Shown: positions 9,554 to 19,546 of the stretch, one piece after another
Layout of the letters: the number at the start of each line of letters is the position of its first letter
Position numbering within the stretch: the first letter of the stretch is position 1
DNA from: Prochlorococcus marinus str. MIT 0912
Lineage (GTDB): Bacteria; Cyanobacteriota; Cyanobacteriia; PCC-6307; Cyanobiaceae
Direction of reading: 5' to 3'
NCBI RefSeq assembly: GCF_027359595.1
Contig: NZ_CP114783.1
Span: forward strand, 186,001-250,000
Length of the DNA stretch: 64,000 nucleotides
The notes under the pieces: model-generated
Told to the model about the DNA's origin: nothing
Databases searched by the model: none
The model's input: the letters and a program-made list of their open reading frames with translations, nothing else
Made by a program: the position numbers and the translations under genes

Positions 9554-9650
9554 TTATGCAACAAAAATTTCCTTAAGATTATTCCATATCAAAGGCCCTT
9601 TTTGTTGCTTATTACACCTAAAAAATTTTTTTTTTAATTAGTGAATTCCT

Positions 9651-10751
9651 TTAATTGATTTCAAGCTTCATTCCTATTGAATTTGATTCTTTGACCTTGT
9701 CACAAACTATTTGGCTGGCTAACCCCTCAGCCAACCCTGGGATAATAGGTGTTCCATCTTTTATGCTTTGAGCCCACCAGCTTTGGATTCTTGCTACAGG
9801 AGCAATTCGTCCATCTGTCCAAATTTTTGAAAAAGAAAGGTCTGGATCTGGTTGAATATTTTTAAGAACTTCTCCTTTATTTGAATACCATAGCCCAAAT
9901 CCGTGGACATAATCGTTCTGGTTGTCGCTGCTAAGAACAAGAGTTCCATTGCTTCCATAAATTTCTAAGCTGAATCCCCTGCTTTGTTTTGTTACTGCTG
10001 AGAGATTTACTTGGACTGGAATCAAATTGTTACTAATGCTTTTTATTTGTAGTTGAGAAATGCTTACATCTTCACTTGTTACTTTTCTAATGGTTTTTAA
10101 TTGTGGATAAACTCTTTCTTTAATTGAAGTTGAATTTATCGCGCTTAAAGAATGAGTTGGACCAATCAACCAATGAATCATGTCAAAAGCATGGGTGCCT
10201 AACGCACCCAATACTCCTCCTCCAGAATCTTCATCTGAATACCAATTCCATGGTCTATCTGGATTAGCTCTGCTACTCATTAGCCAATCTAGTTTTACAA
10301 AATATGGGTCATCTAATTTCTTTTCGTTAATTATTCTCTTTGCTTGCATGAATAGTGGAACCGCTCGATATTCGTAATCGACAGCAATTTTTAAATTTCT
10401 TTTGAGAGCATTTCTTTGAAGCTCTTTTACCTCTTCAGAATTTAAGCAAGTTGGCTTTTCAAGTAAAAGATGTTTTCCCGCTTTGATTGCCTCCATTGCT
10501 AGTTCGTATCTAGGCGCTGGAGGAGTCGCTATGATTATTCCCTCAACTTCAGAATCATTTACCAAATCCTTCCAGCTCTCAAAAGCACAAAGATTGTGCT
10601 TTTGAGAGGCTTCTTTAAGCCTTTCTGGCCGGGGATGCCACAATCCCACAAGCTCAATATTCTTATTAGATAATGATGCAGGAATATGAACACTTTCACC
10701 GAAACCTAGTCCTGCAATTGCAATGCGAAGCGGATTTTCTGTATTGATCAT
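9651..10751 (-). CDS. Gfo/Idh/MocA-family NAD(P)-dependent oxidoreductase
   Basis: 366 residues. The N-terminal Rossmann fold begins IAIAGLGFGESVHIPA (glycine motif G-x-G-x-x-x). Next come IIATPPAPRYELAMEAIKAGKHLLLEKPTCL, the usual EKP motif with the active-site Lys, and a C-terminal alpha/beta domain with GALGTHAFDMIHWLIG carrying the conserved His. The substrate, probably a sugar or inositol derivative, cannot be told from sequence. Lies 21 bases after the small secreted-protein gene downstream of accD, same strand. Confidence 0.9.
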   Translation of the reverse strand: MINTENPLRIAIAGLGFGESVHIPASLSNKNIELVGLWHPRPERLKEASQKHNLCAFESWKDLVNDSEVEGIIIATPPAPRYELAMEAIKAGKHLLLEKPTCLNSEEVKELQRNALKRNLKIAVDYEYRAVPLFMQAKRIINEKKLDDPYFVKLDWLMSSRANPDRPWNWYSDEDSGGGVLGALGTHAFDMIHWLIGPTHSLSAINSTSIKERVYPQLKTIRKVTSEDVSISQLQIKSISNNLIPVQVNLSAVTKQSRGFSLEIYGSNGTLVLSSDNQNDYVHGFGLWYSNKGEVLKNIQPDPDLSFSKIWTDGRIAPVARIQSWWAQSIKDGTPIIPGLAEGLASQIVCDKVKESNSIGMKLEIN

Positions 10752-10772
10752 TCTTTTAAATAATTGATGAGT

Positions 10773-11177
10773 TTAAACATTTTCGCAGCTATCTGAAATC
10801 AAATCATCTAATAGTTTATCCCCATTAGCGTCTTCCCATTTTGCTGATAAATTCTTTTTACCATTAACTGAAATATCCTTGAATTTATTAGTCATACAAT
10901 TGATTTTCATTATATAAATATTCTCCTCTATTTCCTTTGAAGTAATAGAGTCAATTTTTATGTATTTTGTGGTTAGTTCTATTATTCCTTTTTTTTCAAT
11001 ATCAATACTATCTATATCTAAATATTGAACTCCCGCAGGCGCTCGACTAACTTCAACCCAATTAGTATTGGCTCCATATGCTTTATTCTTGCTATTTAAT
11101 AAAATTACTAATATTAATACTAATATATTCAAGAGAAAATTAAATTTATTTGTGATCTTTTGATTTATATTAAGCAT
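10773..11177 (-). CDS. secreted or lipid-anchored hypothetical protein with signal peptide
   Basis: 134 residues starting at an ATG that overlaps the end of accD by 8 bases. A longer frame reaching 11258 exists, but it would lie inside accD and put the signal sequence in the middle, so this start is preferred. N-terminal residues 1-35 contain a strong hydrophobic stretch ([13 protein letters not shown]) ending at KAYG, a likely cleavage point. The mature part begins with [19 protein letters not shown], resembling the surface-adhesin E-like domain found in small secreted bacterial proteins. Two cysteines could form a disulfide. Function unknown. Confidence 0.7.
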   Translation of the reverse strand: MLNINQKITNKFNFLLNILVLILVILLNSKNKAYGANTNWVEVSRAPAGVQYLDIDSIDIEKKGIIELTTKYIKIDSITSKEIEENIYIMKINCMTNKFKDISVNGKKNLSAKWEDANGDKLLDDLISDSCENV

Positions 11178-12054
11178 TAGTTTGTAACTTTGCCTCTTCT
11201 GTCTTATGTAATCGAAGTATCTTTGCCAAAGTTTCTTTAAGTTCTGTTCTTGGTACAATGGTATCTACGAAACCGTGATCTTGAAGATATTCTGCTGTTT
11301 GAAAATTATCAGGAAGTTTTTCTCTCAGTGTTTGTTCAATTACTCTTCTCCCTGCAAATCCAATAAGTGCTTTGGGTTCTGCAAGTATTAAATCTCCAAG
11401 CATGGCAAAGCTAGCAGTAACTCCTCCTGTGGTGGGATGTGTAAGCAAAGGCATATAGAGCAACTGTGCATCTCTATGTCGTTCAAGCGCTCCTGAGATT
11501 TTTGCCATTTGCATCAGACTTAACATACCTTCTTGCATTCGCGCACCACCCGAAGCGCAAACAATTAGCAATGGCAGCTTTTCTTTAGTTGAATGTTCGA
11601 TAAGTCTTGTGATCTTCTCCCCTACAACAGATCCCATTGAGCCACCCATGAATCTGAAATCCATTACGGCTAATGCCATCGGAATAGAATTAACCTCGCA
11701 TGTCCCTGTTAATACTCCATCTTTAAGTCCAGTGCTTGCTTGACTTTCTCTGAGCCTATCTGCGTAAGCTCGTCGATCTTTAAAACCTAGAGGGTCAACT
11801 GGAGTTAAATGATTATTGATTGATTTGAACGTATTTGGATCAGAAATTATTCTTATTCTCTCTTCGCTATCTATCCGATTGTGGTGATTGCAGTTACTAC
11901 AGACGCTGCAATTATCTATTAAATCTTTTCTATAAACTACTTGTCCGCATTCTGGGCATTTTTCCCATAGCCCATCACTTTCTTCAGATTCCTGAGTGAC
12001 TTTGCCTACAAATTGGCCTTTCCTTCTATCAGCAAACCAGTCGAATAAGGACAC
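11170..12054 (-). CDS. accD: acetyl-CoA carboxylase carboxyltransferase subunit beta
   Basis: Transfers carboxyl from biotin to acetyl-CoA in fatty acid synthesis. The 294 residues start with a four-cysteine zinc finger (C33, C36, C52, C55) and continue with the crotonase-like domain including [18 protein letters not shown] and the [12 protein letters not shown] oxyanion segment. Overlaps the following small secreted-protein gene by 8 bases and follows the prepilin peptidase-like gene by 64 bases on the same strand. Confidence 0.98.
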   Translation of the reverse strand: MSLFDWFADRRKGQFVGKVTQESEESDGLWEKCPECGQVVYRKDLIDNCSVCSNCNHHNRIDSEERIRIISDPNTFKSINNHLTPVDPLGFKDRRAYADRLRESQASTGLKDGVLTGTCEVNSIPMALAVMDFRFMGGSMGSVVGEKITRLIEHSTKEKLPLLIVCASGGARMQEGMLSLMQMAKISGALERHRDAQLLYMPLLTHPTTGGVTASFAMLGDLILAEPKALIGFAGRRVIEQTLREKLPDNFQTAEYLQDHGFVDTIVPRTELKETLAKILRLHKTEEAKLQTNA

Positions 12055-12118
12055 TGCTTTTCTGTGATTGAATTTATTTAATTTAATACCTTGTGTACCT
12101 TTAAAGCTATTAGAAAAT

Positions 12119-12595
12119 TTAAATCTTATCTATAATCCATGAAAAAAATATCCCAATTGATAGAAATGGCGCAAACGGAAATTGTTGAAATGGCTTTAAT
12201 CTTTTAGTAATTTTTCCATATAAACTATATATAGCTGATAATAAAAATGAAATGCATATTGATAAAAAGCTCAGTTCAATACCAATCCATATTGTACTAA
12301 TAGAAGTGAGTTTTATATCACCCATACCTAATGAATTTATTCCAAAAATCTTATAACTTGTATAACTTATTGAATACATTATTATAAAGATAATAATCAT
12401 TGAAAAAGAATTATTCAAAATTAATTCTTTAACATCTATTTTTTCGTTTGATAAGCCTTGATATAGCAAGTAAACAATACCTATTATGGCTAACAGACTT
12501 AGTTTGTTTTCACTAATTAGCATTGTGTTTATATCTTCTATCGATATAGAAAGCAAAATATATAAAAGTATAAAAGTAAAGAATATGATAATCAC
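12119..12595 (-). CDS. prepilin peptidase-like membrane protease (A24, methylase-less)
   Basis: 158-residue, very hydrophobic protein with about five or six membrane spans. Two conserved aspartate signatures of type IV prepilin peptidases are present: the first in [12 protein letters not shown] after the first span, the second in [11 protein letters not shown] (GxGDxKL). A C-terminal [10 protein letters not shown] is also typical. The N-terminal cysteine-containing methyltransferase domain of PilD is absent, giving the short CpaA/TadV-like form. It would process leaders of type IV pilin-like proteins. No pilin genes lie nearby; neighbours are accD and prk. Confidence 0.8.
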   Translation of the reverse strand: MIIIFFTFILLYILLSISIEDINTMLISENKLSLLAIIGIVYLLYQGLSNEKIDVKELILNNSFSMIIIFIIMYSISYTSYKIFGINSLGMGDIKLTSISTIWIGIELSFLSICISFLLSAIYSLYGKITKRLKPFQQFPFAPFLSIGIFFSWIIDKI

Positions 12596-12656
12596 TATTA
12601 ATTATTAACTTTATATATTAAGAATAGATATTATTAGCTTGAACTGATTGATTTTG

Positions 12657-13559
12657 TTATCCGGCCGCTTTTTTCTCTTCTATCATTTTATGAATAATAG
12701 GTGTAAGAATAAGCTCCATAGCAAATCCCATTTTCCCTCCGTTAACAACAATACTTGTAGGACTTGACATGAAGGAATCGTGTATCATTCCTAATAAGTA
12801 CTGGAAGTCAATTCCCCATTTTTCTCTTGAACCTTTTCTAAAATGGATAATTACAAAACTTTCGTCAGGTGTAGGTATGTTTCTGCAAATAAATGGGTTT
12901 GACGTATCAATTGTAGGTACTCTTTGGAAGTTGATATCTGTTCGACTAAATTGTGGGCATATGTGATTAATGTAATCAGGCATTCTTCTCAGAATCGTAT
13001 CTACGATAGTTTCGGCTGAGTATCCCCTTTCTGCGTTATCTCTATGGATTTTTTGTATCCATTCGAGATTGGTAATTGGTACTACACCAACAAGTAAATC
13101 AGCGAATGAAGCTACATCATAATCTTTTCCTACTACTCCACCGTGTAGTCCCTCATAAAACAAAAGGTCGGTTCCTGTTGGGATATCTTCCCAGGGAGTG
13201 AATTGACCTGGATCTAATTTTGTTCCTAAACGAGTGTTGTGTTCCTCGGCTTCTTCTGGACTATGTAAATAATATCTTTTCTGACCTCCGCCAGTTTTTC
13301 CATATTGACTGAATAGATCTTCTAATTTGTCGAATAAATTTGCCTCTGGTCCAAAATGAGAAAAGTTTTCACCTCTTGAAAGTGCCTCAGACATTGCCTT
13401 TTTCATAGGCATTCTTTCAAAACGGTGATAACTATCTCCTTCAACAACTGCAGGAACAATCTTTTCACGAGCAAATATATGCTCAAAGGCTCTTTTAACG
13501 GTGCTTGTTCCTGCTCCGGATGAACCAGTTACAGCTACTACTGGGTGAAGCTTTGACAT
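12657..13559 (-). CDS. prk: phosphoribulokinase
   Basis: Phosphorylates ribulose-5-phosphate to ribulose-1,5-bisphosphate for Rubisco. The 300-residue protein is the bacterial (proteobacterial-like, octameric class I) size found in alpha-cyanobacteria, shorter than plant and beta-cyanobacterial forms. The P loop GSSGAGTST spans residues 12-20, followed by EGDSYHRFERMPMKKA and the FYEGLHGG Walker B region. Monocistronic-looking; ends 61 bases before the prepilin peptidase-like gene. Confidence 0.96.
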   Translation of the reverse strand: MSKLHPVVAVTGSSGAGTSTVKRAFEHIFAREKIVPAVVEGDSYHRFERMPMKKAMSEALSRGENFSHFGPEANLFDKLEDLFSQYGKTGGGQKRYYLHSPEEAEEHNTRLGTKLDPGQFTPWEDIPTGTDLLFYEGLHGGVVGKDYDVASFADLLVGVVPITNLEWIQKIHRDNAERGYSAETIVDTILRRMPDYINHICPQFSRTDINFQRVPTIDTSNPFICRNIPTPDESFVIIHFRKGSREKWGIDFQYLLGMIHDSFMSSPTSIVVNGGKMGFAMELILTPIIHKMIEEKKAAG

Positions 13560-13642
13560 CGACGCTTATGTATTGACTTTCATTTTTACAGGTCAACTGA
13601 CCCTCAATGTGAAACTATTCGAAGAGATTTTTAATTTGTGAA

Positions 13643-14725
13643 CTAATTATTTAATTTTTCCGCCAATAGTTCACCCATTTGAGAGCAACCAACCTGTTTA
13701 GTCGTCTGATTGCTCATTAAGTCAGAAGTTCTATAACCCTCAGTTAGGATCTCGTTAATGGCATTTTCTAAAAAAGTTGCTGCTTGTGTTTCATTAAAGG
13801 CAATTTTTAACATCATTGCAGCAGATAAAAGCATTGCTATTGGATTTGCTATATCTTTTCCTGCTATATCAGGAGCTGAGCCATGAACAGGTTCAAAGAC
13901 ACCTGGACCATTAGTGGTTAACGAAGCAGAAGGAAGCATGCCAATTGAGCCTGTCAGCATGGCTGCAATGTCGCTAAGAATATCTCCAAATAAATTACCT
14001 GTAAGAATCACATCAAATTGGCTTGGATTTCTAACAAGTTGCATTGCTGCGTTGTCTACATATTGATGCGTAAGTTCTATCTCTTTGTATTTGTTAGACA
14101 CCAATATTGTTTCCTCTCTCCATAGTTGACTTACATCTAAAACATTAGCTTTATCAACTGAGCAAACTTTTTGATTTCTTTGTTTGGCTAATTTAAAAGC
14201 AATTTCTGCTATTCGTTTAACTTCCTCGGAGGTGTATGTCATCGTGTTAAATGCCCTTTCTCCTTTTTCTGTTTTTATCCTTCCTTTTGGCTCTCCAAAG
14301 TAAATACCGCTAGTAAGTTCTCTAACTACTACTAAATCAACTTCTTTAACAAAGTCTTCTTTCAAGCTACTTGCTTTTGTTAAGGATGGAATTATTTTTA
14401 CTGGCCTTATATTTGCAAAAAGATCTAAAGAAGATCTGAGATTGAGTAGGCCTGTTTCAGGCCTTTTCTCTCTAGGTAATTCGTCATACTTTGGGTCTCC
14501 TATAGCCGCTAACAAAACAGCATCAGAGTTCTTACATTCTTGAAGAGTTCTATCTGGGAAGGGAATACCATCTGAATCTATCGCTGATCCACCAAAAGGC
14601 ATTTCTTTAAATTTGATTTCAAAGCCAAATTTCCTTGAGACTAGGTCAAGGATTTTATGAGTGACGTTTGTTATCTCTGGACCAATTCCATCACCTGGCA
14701 ATAAAGTTATTTTGTAAGACTTCAT
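13643..14725 (-). CDS. leuB: 3-isopropylmalate dehydrogenase
   Basis: NAD-dependent oxidative decarboxylation of 3-isopropylmalate in leucine synthesis. 360 residues with LLPGDGIGPEI at the N terminus, LRSSLDLFANIRPVK for substrate binding, NLFGDILSDIAAML with catalytic Asp residues, and the NAD-binding GSAPDIAGKDIANP. Follows lpxD by 26 bases in a leftward run with proB and lpxD, probably one transcript. Confidence 0.98.
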   Translation of the reverse strand: MKSYKITLLPGDGIGPEITNVTHKILDLVSRKFGFEIKFKEMPFGGSAIDSDGIPFPDRTLQECKNSDAVLLAAIGDPKYDELPREKRPETGLLNLRSSLDLFANIRPVKIIPSLTKASSLKEDFVKEVDLVVVRELTSGIYFGEPKGRIKTEKGERAFNTMTYTSEEVKRIAEIAFKLAKQRNQKVCSVDKANVLDVSQLWREETILVSNKYKEIELTHQYVDNAAMQLVRNPSQFDVILTGNLFGDILSDIAAMLTGSIGMLPSASLTTNGPGVFEPVHGSAPDIAGKDIANPIAMLLSAAMMLKIAFNETQAATFLENAINEILTEGYRTSDLMSNQTTKQVGCSQMGELLAEKLNN

Positions 14726-14751
14726 TTGTTCTTATTAATTAAGGGAAAAAC

Positions 14752-15804
14752 TTACCTGGAGTTTCTGCTATTTAATTGACGAATGGCTTTTGCTATCTCA
14801 GGTAGTTTTTTGAAATTAGCAGAGCATCTCAACCAAAGTTTATTTGGAATAGCAGGAAAGCCACTAACAACCTTTCCTGATTCAATATTTGATACTATAC
14901 CTGTCTTTGAACTGGCTATAACTCTATCTCCAATTTTGACTCTATTACTTACACCTACTTGACCAGCAAGAATAACTAAGTCTCCGATCTGAGCCCCTCC
15001 AGCAATACCTACTTGAGCCGCCATGGCGCAACCTTTACCGATAGTTACTCCATGACCAATTTGAACAAGGTTATCAATTTTTGTGTCTTCACCAATTATT
15101 GTCTCACCGACAGAAGGCCTATCGATGGTTGACCCACTACCAACCTCTACTTTGTTTTTTAAAATAACTATTCCGACTTGAGGCATTTTCTTCCATCCTT
15201 TTGATGTGGGCACGAATCCAAAACCTTCACCACCAATAACTGCATTTGCATTGATTACACATTCGTCTCCAAGTGTTGATCCAGAATGAATAACACTATT
15301 TGCGTGAATTAAATTTTTCGCTCCGATTCTTACTTCTTTATAGATAACAACGCCTGCATGAACAATACTCCCGGCTCCAATTTCTGTATTATCTCCAATA
15401 TAAACATTAGCTCCGATTGAAACTTCAGGACCAATTTTTACATTTTTACCGATTACAGCGCTTTTATGGATACCCTCTTTTTCTATTTCAGAGGGATAAA
15501 GAAACTCTAGTGTTTCAGCAAATGCAATCTTAGGCTCTTTAAGTAGTATCCAATCAACTGATACTTGATTTACTATTTCAATAATAAAATCATCATAAGC
15601 TGGCAATAATAGAGCAGATGCTTTTGAAGTTTTGATGAGACTCTTAAGCTTTAATTGACTATGATTGTCTAGAAAACTTATATCGTTTTCTTTAGCTTTT
15701 TCTAAAGAAGCCGCAGTCAGAATAACTGGATTTTTTTTTATATTAAAGTCAATTACACCGGATTGACCTTGTTTTAGTTTTTCGACAATTTCATTGAATT
15801 GCAT
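14752..15804 (-). CDS. lpxD: UDP-3-O-acylglucosamine N-acyltransferase
   Basis: Adds the N-linked acyl chain to UDP-3-O-acylglucosamine in lipid A synthesis. Of 350 residues, the N-terminal third is the uridine-binding domain and residues about 110-310 are hexapeptide repeats ([LIV]-G-x-x-x-x) that build a left-handed beta helix. The catalytic His is in the VQIGHGVTIGKG segment. Sits between proB and leuB on one strand with short gaps (45 and 26 bases). Confidence 0.95.
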   Translation of the reverse strand: MQFNEIVEKLKQGQSGVIDFNIKKNPVILTAASLEKAKENDISFLDNHSQLKLKSLIKTSKASALLLPAYDDFIIEIVNQVSVDWILLKEPKIAFAETLEFLYPSEIEKEGIHKSAVIGKNVKIGPEVSIGANVYIGDNTEIGAGSIVHAGVVIYKEVRIGAKNLIHANSVIHSGSTLGDECVINANAVIGGEGFGFVPTSKGWKKMPQVGIVILKNKVEVGSGSTIDRPSVGETIIGEDTKIDNLVQIGHGVTIGKGCAMAAQVGIAGGAQIGDLVILAGQVGVSNRVKIGDRVIASSKTGIVSNIESGKVVSGFPAIPNKLWLRCSANFKKLPEIAKAIRQLNSRNSR

Positions 15805-15849
15805 GATTTAATTTAATTGGGAATGAGAAAATGACTATTTTTGTCTGAG

Positions 15850-16935
15850 TTATTCACTGGTTAGAACCAGTACATCTCGATGAATCACAAGGGGAGATCC
15901 TGTCGTTGCTGATTTGGAAATGATTCCTATTTTTATAGCATCACTGCTCATAGAGCAAATGCCCTTAGCAATTTCTTCTCCTTCATTGTTGATAACTTTT
16001 ACAGGTTGATTAGAAATAAAATTACCACTAACTTTTTTTACTCCAACTAATAATAGTGAGGCACCTTTGTTTTTTATAGCCTCACTAGCACCGGCGTCTA
16101 AATGTATTTCCCCTACTGGCTTAATTGCATGTGACAACCAACTTTTTCTATTACCGATAGGATTCGGATGGGGATGGAAGACAGTTCCTATTTTTTTTCC
16201 ATCAAGTAATTCTCCTAAAGTGGCAGGGTCTCTTCCATCTGCTAATTGAACTTTTATTCCGCTTTCAGTGGCTATCTTTGCAGCAGTTAGCTTTGTTTTA
16301 ATTCCTCCAGTCCCCCAAGCTGTTTGTTCATTTGCTAGTTCTAATTTATTTAATTCTATTGAATTAGTAATATCTTTAATAGGCTTCGCTTGACTATTAG
16401 TTTTAGGATTAGAAGAGTATAGATGGTCAATGTCAGTTAACAATATTAGTTGATCAGCAGATATTGCAGTTGCAACTAATGCGGATAAAGTATCATTATC
16501 TCCATATTTTAACTCCTCATCTGAGATTATATCATTTTCATTTACTATTGGAATAACATCCCATTCAATCAATTTTCTTAATGTTTGTGAAGCAGATTTA
16601 TAACTATTCCTTGAACCTAATTCTGACCTAGTTAATAATATTTGTGCAACTTTATATCCAAAACTGCTCATAGCCTTTTCATACAAAGCCATTAAATGAA
16701 GCTGGCCTATTGCGGCAGAAGCTTGAAGAGATATTATTTCTTTAGGTCTTGTCTTAAAGCCCATTTTATGACATCCAAGTCCTACAGCACCACTAGTTAC
16801 CAATATAACTTTATCGCCATTTCTTTGGGCTTTTGATATATATGAACAATAATTATTAATGATATCAAAAGTTGTATATTTTTCGTTTCCTCTCAAAAGA
16901 CTTGTGCCAATCTTGATTACCCAGCAGGTTGTCAT
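15850..16935 (-). CDS. proB: glutamate 5-kinase
   Basis: Phosphorylates glutamate, the first step of proline synthesis. 361 residues: an amino acid kinase domain ([30 protein letters not shown]...FGDND-like YGDNDTLSA) followed by a C-terminal PUA domain from about residue 270. Its ATG overlaps the stop of the upstream HAD gene by 4 bases (ATGA), a translational coupling arrangement. Confidence 0.97.
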   Translation of the reverse strand: MTTCWVIKIGTSLLRGNEKYTTFDIINNYCSYISKAQRNGDKVILVTSGAVGLGCHKMGFKTRPKEIISLQASAAIGQLHLMALYEKAMSSFGYKVAQILLTRSELGSRNSYKSASQTLRKLIEWDVIPIVNENDIISDEELKYGDNDTLSALVATAISADQLILLTDIDHLYSSNPKTNSQAKPIKDITNSIELNKLELANEQTAWGTGGIKTKLTAAKIATESGIKVQLADGRDPATLGELLDGKKIGTVFHPHPNPIGNRKSWLSHAIKPVGEIHLDAGASEAIKNKGASLLLVGVKKVSGNFISNQPVKVINNEGEEIAKGICSMSSDAIKIGIISKSATTGSPLVIHRDVLVLTSE

Positions 16936-17408
16936 AAAAAATCTCCAGTTATAATTCTTGCTATGTATCTTTCTATGGATTGAAAGTTATTTTTCTCAAT
17001 TTTGTTTCCATAGTAATCTACTGAATCTACCAGTATTGTATACATTCCTAATCTATTGCCTACAAGAATATCTGTAAAAACTCTATCTCCAATTATTGCG
17101 ACTTCATTTGATGAATATGGGATTTTATCTAGAATCTTCTTTAACTTTTTTTTACTTGGTTTGCCACCAGAGTATGTAAATTCTAAATCTAATTCATCAG
17201 CAATTAACTTTATTCTGTTTCTGGATGGATTGTTGCTGAATAGACAGGTATAAAAGTATTTTTTCGAATTTTCAATCCAATGTTTTATATCTCTTGACAA
17301 AACTGGCTTGTTCCCAGAAATTAATGTTCCATCTACATCAAGTATTAATGCTTTGATATTTTCCGACAATAAATCATTGATCGAAATCTTTGAGATTTTA
17401 TCTTTCAC
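16932..17408 (-). CDS. YqeG family HAD-IIIA phosphatase
   Basis: 158-residue HAD phosphatase. Motif I is [10 protein letters not shown] with nucleophile and acid Asp, followed by LFSNNPSRN (motif II), [12 protein letters not shown] with the motif III lysine, and [18 protein letters not shown] (motif IV). The family includes YqeG and plant plastid phosphatidylglycerophosphate phosphatase; this gives a possible role as PGP phosphatase complementing PgsA, which is encoded elsewhere in the window. The start is a GTG. It overlaps proB by 4 bases. Confidence 0.88.
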   Translation of the reverse strand: MKDKISKISINDLLSENIKALILDVDGTLISGNKPVLSRDIKHWIENSKKYFYTCLFSNNPSRNRIKLIADELDLEFTYSGGKPSKKKLKKILDKIPYSSNEVAIIGDRVFTDILVGNRLGMYTILVDSVDYYGNKIEKNNFQSIERYIARIITGDFL

Positions 17409-17440
17409 CTCCCAACATGGAATGAGTAATTCTTTTGAAT

Positions 17441-17977
17441 TTATTCTGATAATCCTCTTTCCTCAAGTTCAGCTTCAATTCCTGATTGTATCTTGTCAAA
17501 CTCTTCACCTTCAACAAGCTTTACTTCACCATCCTCTAGCTTTCCAACTATGAAGAAAGGGTCAAGAGGAATGTATAAACCATATTCATTATTATCGACT
17601 CTAAAATTGACTAGAAGTTCGTAAGTCTCTGACTCATCATCAATGTCTTCTTCTTCAATTTCTTCTGGTTCGGGCTCATCTAATTCACCTGAGACTGTAA
17701 GGGTGATAGCCGAACGAACAAGTCTAAGATCATGTTCTTGAAGGACAACATCAGCTACTTCAAGTATTGGTTCATTTTTTTTTATTGTTTCAATTAGCTT
17801 GGGATCTTGATCATCAATTAATTGAAACAGAGATACAGGAGTATCTACAGGAGTTAAGAGAGCATATTCATTACCTTCAAGAGGTACTACTTGTTCAAGA
17901 AAACATAGGAGGTCTGAACCTTGAGAATCTTTAACTAAAAGAGTAGGTACTTCGTCGTTTTTATTTGTTGATGACAT
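17441..17977 (-). CDS. DUF3727 family protein
   Basis: 178-residue acidic soluble protein conserved in cyanobacteria and plastid-bearing eukaryotes (DUF3727, with an N-terminal DUF1292-like half). Residues 1-60 contain the LLCFLEQVVPLEGNEYALLTPVDTPV pattern and residues 105-150 a second copy-like YELLVNFRVDNNEYGLYIPLDPFFIVG, separated by a very acidic linker (EEIEEEDIDDESE). No enzymatic motif. It lies between ruvX and the YqeG-like gene in a leftward operon. Function unknown. Confidence 0.8.
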   Translation of the reverse strand: MSSTNKNDEVPTLLVKDSQGSDLLCFLEQVVPLEGNEYALLTPVDTPVSLFQLIDDQDPKLIETIKKNEPILEVADVVLQEHDLRLVRSAITLTVSGELDEPEPEEIEEEDIDDESETYELLVNFRVDNNEYGLYIPLDPFFIVGKLEDGEVKLVEGEEFDKIQSGIEAELEERGLSE

Positions 17978-18039
17978 AGTTGAGTTTTATTTGTCAGTAT
18001 CTGTTTTAATTGATTTTGTTTTTACATCATATTCAAAAT

Positions 18040-18474
18040 TTAATATGAGTCATCCAGATTAGGTCCCTCAATAAGCCATTGTTGTAAAAGTATAGCGGCG
18101 ACGGCGCTATCGATTTTTCCTGTTTTATCTTGTTTTAAAGAGAATTTTTCTTTAGCCTCGATAGTTGAACAATGTTCATTAATAAAAGCCAAAGGAAGTT
18201 TTAAAGATTTCGATAACTTTAACGCATATTTTTTACAACGAATAGATTGATTAGTTTCCTTGCCATACATATCGAGAGGATTTCCTACAATGAGCCCTTC
18301 AACTTTTCTTGCACAACATATTTTCGCGAATTCTTTTAGATCTTTTTCAAAACTATTTCTAAAAATTGCAGGTAAATGCGTTATCGATATTCCAAATGGA
18401 TCACAACCTGCAACACCAATCCTTTTGTCTCCAATATCAAGACTTAAAACTGAACATGGTTTTGGCTGATTCAT
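18040..18474 (-). CDS. ruvX: Holliday junction resolvase-like YqgF/RuvX
   Basis: 144-residue RNase H-fold protein. N-terminal [17 protein letters not shown] carries the first catalytic Asp, [16 protein letters not shown] the second conserved segment, and C-terminal [13 protein letters not shown] the last Asp. In bacteria YqgF acts in 16S rRNA 5' processing and was proposed as a Holliday junction resolvase. Its start overlaps the stop of the upstream acetyltransferase-like gene by 4 bases. Confidence 0.93.
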   Translation of the reverse strand: MNQPKPCSVLSLDIGDKRIGVAGCDPFGISITHLPAIFRNSFEKDLKEFAKICCARKVEGLIVGNPLDMYGKETNQSIRCKKYALKLSKSLKLPLAFINEHCSTIEAKEKFSLKQDKTGKIDSAVAAILLQQWLIEGPNLDDSY

Positions 18475-19508
18475 TTGTTTTTTTCAATTTGAATAGTTGA
18501 AGGTAATTCTGGTTGTTGTTGTAAGTTTCCTACAAGATTAGTTAAAAGTTCAGTCTCTATAGATTTTAATTTATATCCATTTTTTCTTTTCCAAACACTT
18601 CTTCCAAGAAGAACTCTCTCTTCTGTAATTTCCCAGTTATTTTTATTTAAAATGTCATTCAACTTTTTATCCTCACTTGTCGTTTCTATGTAACACTTAT
18701 TTTTACCAGTTTTCATATTATTAATTTTTTGTGGAATAGATCTATTTAGTCTTTCATCCCATGCTAATCCTCTTATTAATTCTAATGAATAATTATATTG
18801 TGGACAAATAGATGGTATTAATCCTGCGATAATATTATTTTCTTTTGATTTAATAACACCTGTTAATGTATTTCTTTTTTCATAAATATCCAGCCATTGC
18901 CTATCAAAAATAGACCTAAAGTTGATTGATTCACTAGCTTGTTCAAGTCTCCATATCTGTTGGCTATTTTCTTCATTTAGTTTTTCCCAAATAAAACTAT
19001 CTTTATCTTCTTTTATTCTATATTTATTACTCTCTTTCTTATTCCAATACTTTATTATTCTTAGCGGTTGAAAACCAGATTGTCTAATAACTGATAAATT
19101 TTGATTTTCATTTGTATTTATAGAAATTAAAAAACTTTGGGTATTAATATTACTTTCATAAAGAATTTTTCTTATTAAATTCTGCAATAAGTTATAACGA
19201 CTAAAGGATATTGAATCTCCTATAAAGTATGGTTCTGAGATTGACCAACATGTACCTCTACGATTAATTGGAGTAGCTAGAATATATGCAATTAAATTAT
19301 CTTTTTCTACTGCTACTAAACATGTTGAGTTCCGAGTAGGAATTAAACTAGTAAAACTTGATTCTAATGAAGAAAACCATTTTTTGCATAATAGAATTTG
19401 GAATATTCCAAGGTATTTAGTTTTTTTGCTAGCTTTAAGCATTGATAAATGCTTGAGCTTAAGTGGCTCAATTATTAAACCTGAAGGTAATGCTTCATTA
19501 TTTTTCAT
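18471..19508 (-). CDS. GNAT-like acetyltransferase-domain protein
   Basis: 345-residue protein with a GNAT-like N-terminal half: residues about 10-135 show [24 protein letters not shown] and later [14 protein letters not shown], patterns seen in weak GNAT folds, and a second less clear half. I do not see a canonical Q/R-x-x-G-x-G/A loop, so acetyltransferase activity is uncertain. It leads the run into ruvX, DUF3727, yqeG-like, proB, lpxD and leuB with overlaps or short gaps. Confidence 0.6.
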   Translation of the reverse strand: MKNNEALPSGLIIEPLKLKHLSMLKASKKTKYLGIFQILLCKKWFSSLESSFTSLIPTRNSTCLVAVEKDNLIAYILATPINRRGTCWSISEPYFIGDSISFSRYNLLQNLIRKILYESNINTQSFLISINTNENQNLSVIRQSGFQPLRIIKYWNKKESNKYRIKEDKDSFIWEKLNEENSQQIWRLEQASESINFRSIFDRQWLDIYEKRNTLTGVIKSKENNIIAGLIPSICPQYNYSLELIRGLAWDERLNRSIPQKINNMKTGKNKCYIETTSEDKKLNDILNKNNWEITEERVLLGRSVWKRKNGYKLKSIETELLTNLVGNLQQQPELPSTIQIEKNK

Positions 19509-19546
19509 TTAATTATTTTATTGTATTTTTAATTATCATGCGACTT

